From Staphylotrichum longicolle (taxonomy: Eukaryota > Ascomycota > Sordariomycetes > Sordariales > Chaetomiaceae): a stretch of 64,000 nt of DNA. The notes below the pieces were generated by a model. The model worked only from the letters and a program-made list of their open reading frames with translations, had not been told where the DNA came from and did not search any database. Shown piece after piece: positions 36,912 through 47,630 of this stretch. A program made the translations under genes and the position numbers. The stretch is from positions 3,782,001 to 3,846,000 of the forward strand of contig JAHCVI010000001.1 in NCBI GenBank assembly GCA_019096155.1, written 5' to 3'. Numbering within the stretch: position 1 is the stretch's first letter; the number at the start of each line of letters is the position of its first letter.

Positions 36912-37751
36912 TCAAAGCCCATACTTCTTCCCCTCCTTCCTCGCAAACTCCATCCCCGCCGCAAAATGGAACAACTTGGCCGCGACGATCTTCCTCTCCC
37001 CCTCGCTCCACTCCACCAACCTCTGATACAGCTCCGTCAGCGGCACGACCACGCGCTGGATGTGCTCCCCGTCCTCGAGCCGCTGCACGGGCAGTTCCTC
37101 CCCGTCCTCCTCGCCCAGCTTGACCTCCACCATCACCAGCTTCATGTTGGCGTCGCTCATCCCCGGATCCGCCGCCTGCACGGGGCTGACGCTCGTGACC
37201 TCGCAGTCGTAGCCGATCTCCTCCTTGAACTCGCGCACGGCCGCGTCCTCGGCGCTCTCCCCCTCGTCGATCAGCCCGGCCGGCCACTCGACCGTGTACG
37301 CGTCCAGCGGCGGGCGGTACTGGATCACGACTACGGTGGCGGGCGCGCGCGCCGGGTGCAGGATCACGTTGCCCATGGCGACGGCGTCGACGCCGGCCGA
37401 CTTGGCGCGCGTCTTGCGCGAGGCCACCTCCCAGGTGCGCGCCGCGCCCGTCTGGTCGGTGTAGTTGACCTTGCGCAGGGTGACCCACTTGGCTTCCGAG
37501 GTGGGCAGCTCCGAGGTGGAGGTGATGACCGGTTCTTGGGTCTTGGGCTTGGTCATTTTGGCGGTGGCGTGGAAGAGCCTGGGCGAGGTGGGTTTCAGTT
37601 TTGCTGGGAGATGGGAGGTGGTGGTTGGTGAGAGGGAAGGTGAGTGTGAATGTGAATGTGCGATAATGGAGGGGCTGCAGAAGGCGTTTGCGCGAGTTGC
37701 TGCTCGAATCATCCAACCGGAAGCGGGGCGCAGAGAGTGGAGACCCCGCAT
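36912..37751 (-). CDS. Nudix hydrolase, ADP-ribose pyrophosphatase (YSA1-like)
   Basis: A single exon. The Nudix box follows Gx5Ex7REUxEExGU: GLIDEGE, then AAVREFKEEIGY. The preceding QYRPPLDAYTVEWPAG block is the signature of the ADP-ribose pyrophosphatase subgroup. These enzymes split ADP-ribose (and other NDP-sugars) into AMP and ribose-5-phosphate with Mg2+. Three starts are possible. The ATG at 37751 or 37712 gives a basic, Ser/His/Ala-rich N-terminus without acidic residues (ending RLFHATAKM), typical of a mitochondrial presequence. The ATG at 37556 has the best context (CAAAATGAC) and gives a 214-aa cytosolic form. Leaky scanning could yield both; the longest ATG form is given here. 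Confidence 0.85.
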   Translation of the reverse strand: MRGLHSLRPASGWMIRAATRANAFCSPSIIAHSHSHSPSLSPTTTSHLPAKLKPTSPRLFHATAKMTKPKTQEPVITSTSELPTSEAKWVTLRKVNYTDQTGAARTWEVASRKTRAKSAGVDAVAMGNVILHPARAPATVVVIQYRPPLDAYTVEWPAGLIDEGESAEDAAVREFKEEIGYDCEVTSVSPVQAADPGMSDANMKLVMVEVKLGEEDGEELPVQRLEDGEHIQRVVVPLTELYQRLVEWSEGERKIVAAKLFHFAAGMEFARKEGKKYGL

Positions 37752-38127
37752 GTGTGTTGCCTGTCGAGTGCCGGCGTCGGGTTTTGGTAGGTGGGAGGTT
37801 CTGGGCAAAGAGCAGATCAGAAAACCCGACGGAGAGCGGCTGGCAGTTGCTGGTGGAAGGCTTGTCGCATGGCGAGCTGAAAAGGGATGTCTCGGCAGGC
37901 AGCCCACGAGTCAGCGCCAGGGGCGGTTTCAGGGTTCATCGCAACAAGGTTTAATGACATCATGGACAGCTGTGGGTTAGGGTTACTCGAGTCCAAGGTG
38001 AGTCTGAAAGGGGTTGGAAAAGGGGTTGAAGAATGAAAGTCAAGTGTAATAATTGTGTGACACTTTGTTCCCAAGTTACACAAGGCTCTCCAAGCGCATG
38101 CTCAACATTGAATCCCTGATGCGACAT
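37752..38127. other. Intergenic with a telomere-like box
   Basis: About 375 bases containing the Nudix promoter and the LPMO 3' flank. GGGTTAGGGTTA (37974-37985) is a two-unit telomere-type motif (telobox). Nothing else seen. Confidence 0.6.
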
Positions 38128-39078
38128 CTAAAAGTAGCTCTGGTCGATAACCCCAGGCCCCGGAATCTTGTATTCCTTGAAAGAGCTGCCCCAGATGTCG
38201 ATGAGAATGCCGGGGTCCGAGGCACTGTATGCTCCCGGGATCTTGACTCCTGCTGGCAGCTGTCCACCATCGCCTCCGGCAACCTTGACTTGCTGATGGT
38301 TGGATCTGGTCAGCCCGGTGCTCTCTCGTGACACAGCAATCTGATAGAGACAAGAGAACTGAGAAAGAGAGCAGAAAAACGTCGACTTACATAGCAACTC
38401 ATATAAAACTGCGCACCCCCGCTCTGGCCCGCAGTATGCAGCGCAATAGCCTCAGCTCGAACCAGATAGTCGCCAGCAGGGACCTTGCTCGGAATCTTGA
38501 ACTCTCGCTTGCCACAGTTGGCGTTGAGCTTGTCGGTGCCCCACGTCTTGGACGCCGCGTCGTAGCCGAACTCGTCGACCTTGAACCACGAGCCGGACCC
38601 GTCGGCGCTGGTCGCGTCGTCGACCTTGCTCATGTACACCATGACGGGACCAAAGTGGTTGCCGCCGATGGCCTCCTTGTCGCAGGACCGGTCGTTGGGC
38701 TGGGCGTGCATTTCCACGGTGAAGGAGTCGCCGGCTGTTGAGAGTGTGTCAGTCGGGTCGGAAAACGGGCGATGAAAGTTGGGTTGGTACGTACCCTTGA
38801 CCTCACAAAGCCCAGACACGCCCTTGGAACCGCCGACATTGCAGCTCATGTCGGCACTTGTTACGCTGGTGACGGGCGAGTTGTTTGGCTGTTCCATTTA
38901 GTCAACTGTACGATTTGGCAGCGAAGGATATGCCTGCACTCACCGGCATGCGGACGCATGTTGTCCCAAAGTCAGTCGCCCCGCTGCTTGCCTGCTGGAA
39001 GATGGAATGGGCAGCGGCCCGGGAGGCATACTGGGCAAAGATGCCAGCGGCAAAGAGGGCCGAGTTGTAATTCTTCAT
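38128..39078 (-). CDS. AA9 lytic polysaccharide monooxygenase (cellulose-active)
   Basis: Four exons (39078-38944, 38888-38795, 38734-38391, 38292-38128), introns 55, 60 and 98 nt, give 245 aa. All junctions keep the family frame. A signal peptide (1-23, ending SRAAA) leaves His24 as the mature N-terminus. That residue and His103 (GGNHFGP) form the copper histidine brace, and Tyr187 (GAQFY) is axial. His176 and Gln185 sit at the usual second-sphere positions. Cys residues fit the AA9 disulphides. There is no CBM1 or linker; the chain ends QSYF just after the catalytic domain. The enzyme oxidatively cleaves cellulose or hemicellulose outside the cell; C1/C4 specificity cannot be told from sequence. 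It is next to an amino-acid permease, not a hydrolase cluster. Confidence 0.95.
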
Positions 39079-39810
39079 TGTTAGACTCTGGTTTGATTTT
39101 GATGATGCCTGCAGTCGGATAGTGAGATGAGAAGAACACTGGGACTATCGGAAGGTGTTCAGGATGAGTGAGGCACTCTCTTCATCACAATTCAACATGA
39201 CAGAGGGAAGGCCATAGATATACTCGAGATCTGAGCATCTTCTCCAGACTTTGTCCTTAGATCTCGGTACCCAATTCCCCGCCAACCCCATCCCAAAATC
39301 CTGCCATCATGGGTTCGTCGATGCATGCTTGCAAGCCTATATTGGATCGACAGGTATAACGGCCCGTGGATGTGCATGCCCAAGCCGCCCTTCCTGGTGC
39401 CTGCGCCCACAGTTGAGCAGCGATCGACGACCACGCGGCTCAAACCAGGATGTCGTTGGCTGGGTGCTGTTTATGTGAATCAAAACTGGGTCCATCATGC
39501 GCAATGCGACCTGGAGGCGCGGCGCCGTTTTCCCCAGTCGGATCGATCGTCTCGGAAGCGCCCTCCATGCCGAGCGCCGGTCTCCACCCGCGCATCTATT
39601 TATCCAGGCGACGGGGGTCACGGCCGAGCAGAGTTCAAGCCACTGCGTACGGGCGGATGCAGATGACAGATCGGGTTGAACATCTGAACAACAGGCTGCG
39701 CATTGCAGAGTCATGCTCTTATTCCCTGCTATGGCTGCGCCGCCTTGAAAAAAATGACATCTCCAAACCCCGTGAACTCCTGGCTCCCATGGACGGCGCT
39801 CCTCAACCCC
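39079..39810. other. Intergenic: LPMO promoter and permease 3' flank
   Basis: About 730 bases; no gene seen. It should hold the regulated LPMO promoter. Confidence 0.5.
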
Positions 39811-41587
39811 TTACGCCCTCCGCCCGGTAAGCAGATCCGCCTCCTCCGGCCTGACCCTCTTGGTCTTCTTGACAAACTTCCACCAGAGAATGTTGATAAT
39901 GTACACCGGAATGCCAATGTAGCTCGTCATGAACTTGTCCACCTGGAAGTGCGGAATAAACGCCGCATACCCGTTGAAGATAATCACCACGGCCGTGATC
40001 GCCAGCGCGATATACGCCCCCCACGGAAGCAGAATATTCCGGTACGGCATGATGCGCCGCTCGACGCCCTGCACCTTCATCGCCTTGATCATGGCCAGGT
40101 AGCTGACCAGCACGGCGACCCAGTTGAGCGCGCCAAACACCGTCACCAGGCTGACAAAGTACCCAAACACGGTCGCGGCCGACTTGGTCGCGTTCATGAA
40201 GCCCAGCGCGATAAAGATGGACGAGAGCGCGACCGCGGGGATCGGCACGCCGCGCTTGTTGGTGCGCTGCATGACGTGCGGCGCCTGCCCGTCCTTGCCC
40301 AGCGCCCACACGGTGCGCGAGGCCAGGTAGATGTCCGAGTTGGCCGCGCTGAGCGTGAAGATAAGCAGCAGACCGTTGACAGCGTCGGCGAGGTGGTTGA
40401 CGCCCGCGACCTGCGCCGCGACGGTGAAGGGCGAGGCGAGACCGCTGGTGCCCTTCTTCACGGCCTTCTTCAGCTCCTCGCTGTTGTAGGGGACGGCCAT
40501 GCCCAGGACCAGCACGCCGGCGATGTAGAAGAAGACGATGCGGAGGAGGGTCTGGTTGACGGCGCGGGGCACGTTCTTGCGCGGGTTGGGCGTCTCGCCA
40601 AAGGCCACGCCGACGAGCTCGGTGCCGAGGTACGCAAACGTCGCCTGCACAATGCACGCCCACACGCCGAGGAAGCGGCCCGTGTCGCCAGTGATAACAG
40701 TGGTCGCGCCGTTGACGGTGGTGCTGTACTCGGCAAAGGCGCCGGGGTTCTGCCAGAAGTAGAAGCCCGTGCGCACGCCGTTGGGTCCGCCACCGAGAGC
40801 CACGATGAAGCAGAGGAGGATGAGCATGAGGATGACGAGGGCTTTGATCAGCGACATCCAGAACTCGGCTTCGCCGAAGAAGCGGACGTGGATGAGCTGC
40901 GGGATGGGGGATTAGTTGCCATGGTATTGAAGCTGTAGTGAAGAGGGACATACGTTGAGGAGGATGATGACGACGCCAAAGACGACGATCCAGACCGACA
41001 CATTGATGTTGGGCAGCCAGTACTGCAGGATGATGCCCGTCGCCGTCAAGTTGTTGGGCAGCACGATGACGTACTTAAAGAAATAGTTCCACCCTGTCGC
41101 GAAGCCCATGGCTGGGTCGACGAAGCGCGAGGCGTAGCCCGAGAAGCTCTTCTTGTGCGGCAGCCAGGCGCCCATCTCTCCGAGCGCCACCATAACCACG
41201 TAGACGACGAAGCCCATGAGGGCGTAGCCAATGAGGAGCGACGCGGGTCCAAACTTGAGGGTCGTGCCGGTGCCGATAATGAGACCTGGGTGCGTGTCAG
41301 TCGCTGCAGCTTCCTCTCACGCGACGCCGTTTCTCCTCACCTGTTCCGATAGCGCCAGCAATGGCCATCATGTCTGCGCCAGGATGTTAGTATGTGACAA
41401 GTGGGTTTCCCGAGCAGACACCCAACGCACTCAGCTGCCGCGGCTTCATCCCCCGGTGCAAGTCATCCTGGGCCTCATCGACGACGCCCTCCTCGCTGCT
41501 GTACTCCCCCGCGGTCAACTCCTGACCCGGGGGCGGTGACTCGGCACCTTTCTCATCACTGCGGGTCTTGGAGAAGAAGCCCGCCAT
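39811..41587 (-). CDS. Amino-acid permease (APC superfamily, YAT type)
   Basis: Four exons (41587-41431, 41373-41341, 41285-40954, 40896-39811), including one of only 33 nt. Introns are 57, 55 and 57 nt. The protein is 535 aa with about 12 membrane helices. The short exon and its two junctions rebuild the substrate-binding motif of helix 1, QLNMMAIAGAIGTGLIIGTG, which confirms the splicing. Later blocks also fit: GYALMGFVVYVVMVALGEMG, FATGWNYFFKYVIVLPNNLT, ATFAYLGTELVGVAFGETPN and SAANSDIYLASRTVWALGKD. These permeases take up amino acids across the plasma membrane with protons. The hydrophilic N-terminus (about 45 residues, Glu/Asp/Lys-rich) has lysines for possible ubiquitin-driven endocytosis. 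Substrate range is unknown. Confidence 0.95.
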
Positions 41588-43260
41588 GTTGTGCTACGCG
41601 CGTTGTTTTGCGGCCGTTGCCAGTCCACGATGTCGCCCGGTGGCTGAGGAAAAGAGGGAGCGGGTGTGCGTGTTCCAGAGGGGTCGGGATCGACGGTCAA
41701 GGGGCGGGAAGGGAAGCAAAAAAGGTACGGAAAGCCAACGGCAGATTGCGGGGGAGGATTCGGCAGTAATATAGGATGTGCAAACGTGCATGAGAAGGCT
41801 ACCGTCGGAGGCTGTGGTTTGCTGTCGGTATGCCAAAGGGGAAGAACACGCGATGGGCGGGCTGCCACGCAGTTTCCGGGATGGCCATGCTGACAGGGTC
41901 CTGGGGCGGGCTGTTGGGACGATTGGGACGATAGCACGCAAATTGGCCCGAGGTGACGCTGGGGGATCTGCTCGCCGCCTCAGAGATTGGGAGATCTGGG
42001 AGCATGCGACTCGCGTGCTGGTGGCGCCAGGCCAATGGATGTTACATGGGACATTCCAGATGCGGCATGGTCTGCCTGACGCGATCGCAACATCTCGTGG
42101 ATTGAGGAAGGCGTCAGCACAGGCTCGACGGGCGATGGGCAAACCGGGGCAGGCAAGGGCCGGGGAAGGAGCAGCTCGACCGCGGCCAGCCTTCTCAAAC
42201 TCGAGAAACAGGGCGATTGGGAAGGTTGCACATCAGCGGGGAGAGAGCAGCGTCGCTCGGTGCCCCAAACAGCAATCCGGCCGTTGGATCCCAAATTGTG
42301 CAGTGCTTGGCAGCCGACGCGGGCTGGCAAACAAGCTCCGCGTGGCTGCGAACGGCCGGCCTTGGCTCGAGTTGGCTGGCATCGAGCCACCGTCAGCAAC
42401 CAACCTGCACCAACGGGGCATGCAGAAGCGCAGATCCTGGCGGCGGCAGAGCAGATAAGGCTCTGGCATTTCGCCGAGTAGTGGGGCCAGCCAAGGCGCC
42501 AAGACACGCGGGGCTGGCAGATGCGGAAGGTGCTCACGACGGCAATGCGACATCACTCAGCAGGGTGCAGACGGCTCCTGCCTTGGATGTGCACCAGAAA
42601 AGCATGGTCGCTTTGGGTCGGGGAAAGGGGAAACCGTTCGGTGACGCATGTGGCTCTAGAACACTTGGTCTTACCATCTGGAACCCGAGAGATGCATTCC
42701 TCAGCTCAGGTTTCACCCTGTACAGCAACGCCCCTCTTATTCTTGTTCGAGCTCGCCAATCTCAGCATCGGTCACCTTTTCTGAGCTGATGAGGCTGAGG
42801 ATACCTTGTGTAAGAAGAAACATTCACCGTATTGCGCCTCAGTCTACCATGCAAGAAGCTCAGTCTCGACCCTCATCAAGGCACAAGCATGACGAGCATC
42901 CCACCTTTGCCACCTGAGCGCTGATAAGCTTCCAAGAACTTTGCAAACGAACATTGAGCAAGACGATGGGAGGTTACGACCGTGGGATGAGAGACGGAAA
43001 AGCACAATTTCGGGCGATACAGAACGAGAAACAAGAGACCTGGTGCATTGTAAGTCAAGAGGTGAAATCAATGCTGGCGGGAAGTCTGTGTCTCGGGGGT
43101 GCGGAGCCGTGGGTCCTCGAAGTGGGCATCGGCGCCCGGCTTGTCTTGCCGCGGATGGGGCCGCATGCCCCCGGTCTTGGCACTCTTATCCCAACGTCAA
43201 CCTGCAAACTACAAAGTCTGGAGGGCGTCCAGTTAAGAGAGAGGAAAATCAAACCAAAAC
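41588..43260. other. Intergenic upstream of the permease
   Basis: About 1.7 kb, the left part being permease promoter. The part from 42100 to 42650 is GC-rich without a gene. No family-like frame on either strand. Confidence 0.5.
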
Positions 43261-43413
43261 AAAAAAGGTGTGGAGGCGACACAAGTCCGACTCGAACCCG
43301 TAGGGTAGGTGGCTGAGTAAGGAAAGCTCCTCGCGAGGGATTATTTGAGTGTCAGCTATCTTAGACTTAACCGCACGCATCAACCACCCACCACTGCGCC
43401 ATCCACTGAATTG
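43261..43413 (-). ncRNA. Candidate Pol III small RNA gene, copy 1
   Basis: On the minus strand: a TATA-like TATAGA at 43443-43438, the A box TGGCGCAGTGG (43401-43391), the B box GGGTTCGAGTCGGA (43299-43286) and a T6 terminator (43266-43261). The expected RNA is about 150 nt. It folds with GTGGA(T)GGCG at the 5' end pairing CGCCTCCAC at the 3' end. A 13-bp stem lies inside (43392-43380 with 43316-43304, G-U pairs included), and a hairpin GAGGA-GCTT-TCCTT inside that. It shares long identity with the copies at 45.4 and 48.8 kb. It lies about 0.9 kb upstream of, and divergent from, the 230-aa gene at 44334. The family is unknown to me. Confidence 0.55.
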
Positions 43414-44333
43414 TTGAATTGGTCTCCCAAAATCAAGTCTATATCCCCATCTTACACTGTGCGATTGCAACTTCCACACACCACTCGTTCCTTCCACCAG
43501 TTTCCGAGCCACTGCCCATCCGCCTCCACCAACCCTCCCCGCAGCTCCTTCTGGCGCCTTTTGACTCTTTCTGCCATTCTTTCCGCCTTTGGTCGCTCTT
43601 TCCTCATGATATCGACTTCTAGGATTGATTCATTTTTGAATTCCATGGCAACTGGTGTTTTTTTTTTCTTTGTCTACCTCCTTGTTAAGGCATATTTCCA
43701 AGTATCAAGGTTAGAGACTAAATAATCTCAACCGTCGAAAAGTGAGCAAGGGCAGATTGTTGGAAACTTCACTGTCCAACGCAGCGTTGTCATTCTTGTT
43801 CACATCAAGTTTCTGCGAGCATGAGTATACATTTCAGAGCCTCACGTATTTAAGAACCCACACCCGCCATTCACAAACATTTTTGGAATTTTCTGGCAGT
43901 AGATTCCCGACTCTGCGATCAAAGCCCGTGACCCCGTGGTGCAGTCTCCGCCCCGACCGCCCGCCAAAACTGCCCCCGGCTTTCACACTGACGCCCCGGC
44001 CCATCCCGTGGCTATTTTTCTTGTTCCTTCTCGTTGCCCACACAACTCAAATTTTCCACCCACCTGATTTCTCCAGCACCTTCTCCCCCAAACCATAAGC
44101 GTGATTCTATCGCAGCCGTCCAAAGAGCAGCCAAGTTACGGTGTGACCTGCGTGGTATGAGTTTTGTCTATTGTTCTTTTTTGTCCTAAGCTATCCCCAA
44201 CCACAGTGGCTAACTCGAAGTCATTGAGTCACAGTCGAGCTCATCCTTTCGACATCCTCGGTCGATTGCAGGTCGCATCGCATTTGCACGTCGGCACCTC
44301 TGTTCTCATTCTCAGCTTTCCCAGCTTCCCAAC

Positions 44334-45026
44334 ATGTCCAAAAAGCAGCCGAGTTTCAAGGCGCTGCTCGCTGAGCTCCAAGGCCTTCGCATTGTTGCCG
44401 AGGACCTCTTCATATCCGAAAACCACCGCCTCCTCGTCGTCTCGCGTATCACCAAAGTTCACCCTTCTCGAGGCCCAGATCAGTCCTTGGACAAGCAAAT
44501 GCTTCACGACGCTTTGCTAAACTTGATGGAGGTTTGCCATATGGAAAGGGATGGGATGCGGCTCCGGTCTCGGATAGAGTCTCGATTCTGGAGCTGCGTT
44601 CAGGCCAGCACGCCTTGGGCGGTCGGAGTCCCAGAGGAGATCCTCCGCACCTTGGCCCTCGGACTCACGCAGGCTGCCTGGGCTCATTTTCTCGATCCGA
44701 GGCGCAATAGCAATGGAGTTCCTCAGCCTCACTGCAAACTCGCCATTGCAGCCCTGCGTTTCGCCAACGATGTCAGCACTTATGAAAGCCATCTCAAGCA
44801 GCCAGAGGACATTACCGACTTGAACTTTCTCGAATTTCGTGGCAAGGTTTACCGGGAAGATGGAAGACCAATCTGTGGCCCCAACGGAAAGCAGGTGACA
44901 CAGCCTGTCTTTCCCATCTACGGTTACCGCTGGGCAGCCGATCCGCTTCCTGCCGACCAGTTGAGTGTGGACTACAATCTGACCAGAGAGGAGCCCAAGA
45001 TCTTCGAGCAGCTCCAGCGCGTCTGA
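44334..45026 (+). CDS. Hypothetical protein, paralog A of a local inverted pair
   Basis: A 230-aa single-exon frame. I do not recognise the family. It is a paralog of the minus-strand gene at 47631-48323, which has exactly the same length. The first 150 residues align without a gap at about 46 percent identity by my hand count. Shared blocks are LLVVSR (33-38), HPSR (43-46), RNSNG (124-128) and CKLAIA (134-139). Helical, charged, no signal peptide or membrane segment. A probable 5' UTR intron (44155-44271) ends just before GTCGCATCGCATT, matching the intron end in the paralog. Conservation of both copies and of length argues the gene is real. Confidence 0.75.
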   Translation: MSKKQPSFKALLAELQGLRIVAEDLFISENHRLLVVSRITKVHPSRGPDQSLDKQMLHDALLNLMEVCHMERDGMRLRSRIESRFWSCVQASTPWAVGVPEEILRTLALGLTQAAWAHFLDPRRNSNGVPQPHCKLAIAALRFANDVSTYESHLKQPEDITDLNFLEFRGKVYREDGRPICGPNGKQVTQPVFPIYGYRWAADPLPADQLSVDYNLTREEPKIFEQLQRV

Positions 45027-45379
45027 GGGCTGCTGCCAGTACATGTACAAAGCTTCAACGGGATGTAAAGGAAGAAGAGCGAGTGTGCGTGTGATGATCC
45101 ACGATCTTGGCAGAGGGATAGGATGGACAAGGCCATCCAGTTTCAGGTCTCGATCCCATGGGGAGATAGTTGTTTGTGAGCAAGGGCAACATGCACATGG
45201 TGCTTGTAAAATTAAAGTTCATGTAATTATTAAAGCTGCTGGTATCATCAACGAAAATCTTGCAAGGTGCTTGAACACATGCGAAGGGAGTGGGACTCGG
45301 CAAGGACCTCTTTCTTCCATTGTTCTCAGTCAGCTAATATGAACAGGACAAAAGATAAGGCTGCCAGCTTCAAAAAGAC
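45027..45379. other. 3' flank of paralog A
   Basis: About 350 bases between paralog A and the second Pol III-type element; nothing else seen. Confidence 0.5.
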
Positions 45380-45528
45380 AAAAAAGAGGCGATTCAACTC
45401 CGACTCGAACTTAGGGTAGGTGGCTGAGTAAGGAAAGCTCCTCACGAGGGATTATTAAGATGTCAGGTATTTTAGACTTAACCGCACGCATCAACCACCC
45501 ACCACTGCGCCGTTCGCCAAATATTTGT
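45380..45528 (-). ncRNA. Candidate Pol III small RNA gene, copy 2
   Basis: A minus-strand copy of the element at 43.3 kb. It has a TTTTTAAA TATA-like box near 45561-45554, the A box CGGCGCAGTGG (45512-45502) and the B box core GTTCGAGTC (45410-45402). The internal stem is the same (partner at 45427-45415), followed by a T5-6 run (45385-45380). The outer closing stem is degenerate here (CGCCTC only), so this copy may be decaying. It has no paralogous protein gene next to it; the neighbour is the small cysteine-rich membrane protein gene. Confidence 0.45.
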
Positions 45529-46028
45529 TGAACTGGGAATTTGGCAACCGACCTTTAAAAACCCCCAGCATTTTGGGGGACCGAGCTTTCTCTCGCCCCC
45601 ACTTGATGCGGGCAGATCACTCTGCACTCTCCCACTTCCACCGTGACTGCACCCAGCCAGGAGGTTGACTTCCTTCTTTTCCCGCAACCCAGACCGCGCC
45701 CACCAGAACCTCGGAGATTTTTTATCACCGCTTCCTTCCCACGCTCCACCTGATCGCCGACTCACTCAACAAGTGTGTCTGGAGGCTCGGACCTGCTGCT
45801 TGACTTGGTCATCTCGACAACGTCGGCGAACCTGGTGCCTCCTGTTCCCAGTTGCTGCTCCATTTCAACATTCGGGAACCTAAGATACCTAACCAGAAAA
45901 TGGCTCTCATTCAGATTGCCACCAGCAGACTGACTTGCTCACAGGTTGTTGATTATCATTTTGCGATTGTCCACTCTCTAGCAGCACTGGTTTCCTGCAC
46001 CACTGCAGCGACGAAAAAAAAAAAAAAA
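45529..46028. other. Intergenic with an A15 tract
   Basis: About 500 bases between the copy-2 element and the 46029 gene. A run of about 15 A residues ends at 46028, i.e. T15 immediately after the stop codon of the minus-strand gene. No coding gene. Confidence 0.55.
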
Positions 46029-46427
46029 TCACAGACAGTACACCAACCCCGACACGAGCAGCGCCCACAAACCCACCTGCTTCACCATACACGCCCCGGC
46101 AGTCCTCCCCGCCGCGTTGAACTGCCAGCCGGTGATGACGCTGTCGTCGGTGTTGTTCCGCCCCCTGTTGGCGGCCCGGATGCAGAGCGTCATGGCGCCC
46201 GACACGCCGTCGCGGCCGGCCGAGGTGTTGAAGTAGCGCCGCGGCACCTCGCACCACAGGTAGCAGCCGTCGACGATCTGCACGCGGTTGGGCGCGCAGC
46301 ACGTCGTCATGGCGTGGTTGGACGTGTTGGTGCCCGCGCGCACCATGACGTTGATGTTTTGCGGGATGGGCATGCTCTCGATGGCGGGGATCCCCGAGTT
46401 GCCGGCGGGGCAGGCTGCGTATGCCAT
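46029..46427 (-). CDS. Small cysteine-rich protein with C-terminal membrane segment
   Basis: A 132-aa single exon starting MAYAACPAGN. Distinctive block: MTTCCAPNRVQIVDGCYLWC, then EVPRRYF, then WQFNAAGRTAGACMVKQVG. The last 15 residues (LWALLVSGLVYCL) are hydrophobic, suggesting a tail anchor or a GPI-type signal. There is no N-terminal signal peptide, so tail anchoring is more likely. Cysteines are paired in CC and CYLWC motifs. I have the impression that proteins with this CC...GC--WC pattern recur in ascomycetes as uncharacterised small proteins; that is recollection, not a search. Function unknown. Confidence 0.7.
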   Translation of the reverse strand: MAYAACPAGNSGIPAIESMPIPQNINVMVRAGTNTSNHAMTTCCAPNRVQIVDGCYLWCEVPRRYFNTSAGRDGVSGAMTLCIRAANRGRNNTDDSVITGWQFNAAGRTAGACMVKQVGLWALLVSGLVYCL

Positions 46428-47630
46428 GTTGGGATGTGGATGTTGGTGTGGCGGTTTAGTCTTGGTGTGTTGGGGCGTCGAAGTGCGGGCAGAGCCCAGT
46501 GTTGGGGGAAAGGGTTGTGAAGATGTCGAACTTTGAAGTCGTTTATCTGTTGATCTGGGGAACACCGTGGCGACCACCACGCAGATGGATAGTAGAGGTG
46601 AAAGTGTATGGAGGATGGCAGTCGTTGTCAGTGTCGTCCCGTGTGTGGACAGGAGGGAATGGACGAGATCGGCTCAAGTCGCAGGAGGGAGAGGGTCCGT
46701 CTCTAGTAAGGTACTTAGCGATGCTGAGTGGACTTATCTCCACACAAATCCGTGGCACAGCCAGTCCGGCACGTTGGAGAGTCACATTGGGAAGGTATCG
46801 GCGCATGCGCCAGGCAGTACTGCAGACTGAGGATTTGCCAGGGCTCCGCATTATGCCTAGCGTTAGATGCTTGACGGATACCAAACTGTTGGAGCCTGGT
46901 GAACATTTTCCTAATTGGGTTGCACGAAAGACTTGGCACTACGAAGGCCCGACTCGTGGGGCCGGCTCCCGAGTCCCTGATGATGGATCCTTGAAAACCG
47001 TCGCTGGCGCACGAAAAATCCCCCATTTGGTGCTTGCGCTGTGTATTGGAATATAAAAAGAGAATACGTGATGGAAGAGGCATTTTCTTGGGGGCCGGCC
47101 TCAAGTTTGGTGCAGGAGGTGCTCATGGGAGAGTCCGAGGTCGTCTTCCCCAGAGCTCGGCTCTAGGGTCATGAGGGACGGCGCCAAGGAGCTGTTGGTT
47201 CTCATGTTAATCAAGATCCAGATTTTCCCAGTTCCTGCGCCCGGTCTCGGAATATGAACGCCAATTGGAAGTTAATGTGCATTGGGAGACCTCAGGCTTT
47301 TTTCTCTGGTTAGCCCAGGGAGTAAAGTGCCTCCATGAGGCGTCGCTTGATTATGACTGAGCGCAAGAGATCAAGACCCTGGTGTATGCCTATCATTTGG
47401 GTGAAGGTTAAGAAGACTCAGGATACTCTGTTTGTTCCTTGAACCTGGTACAGCATACCTGGGTCCTCCCCTGCCAGCCAGGTACCTTTTGACACCGACA
47501 TCTGACAACTTTCATAGATCCGTTCCGCAATTTCTCTTCTTTGAGTCCTTGTTCCCTCCCCATTGGGCTTTAGACAGTTCAATCCCAACCATGCCCCAGC
47601 GTTGGGCTTTCCAGCATTGTCCTGACGGTG
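46428..47630. other. Intergenic, no gene seen
   Basis: About 1.2 kb between the cysteine-rich gene and paralog B. Only short frames without family features. Confidence 0.5.

Noticed and set aside
39803..40951. Second minus-strand frame overlapping the permease
   Set aside because: Shifted frame of the same exon; His/Arg-rich and without transmembrane pattern.
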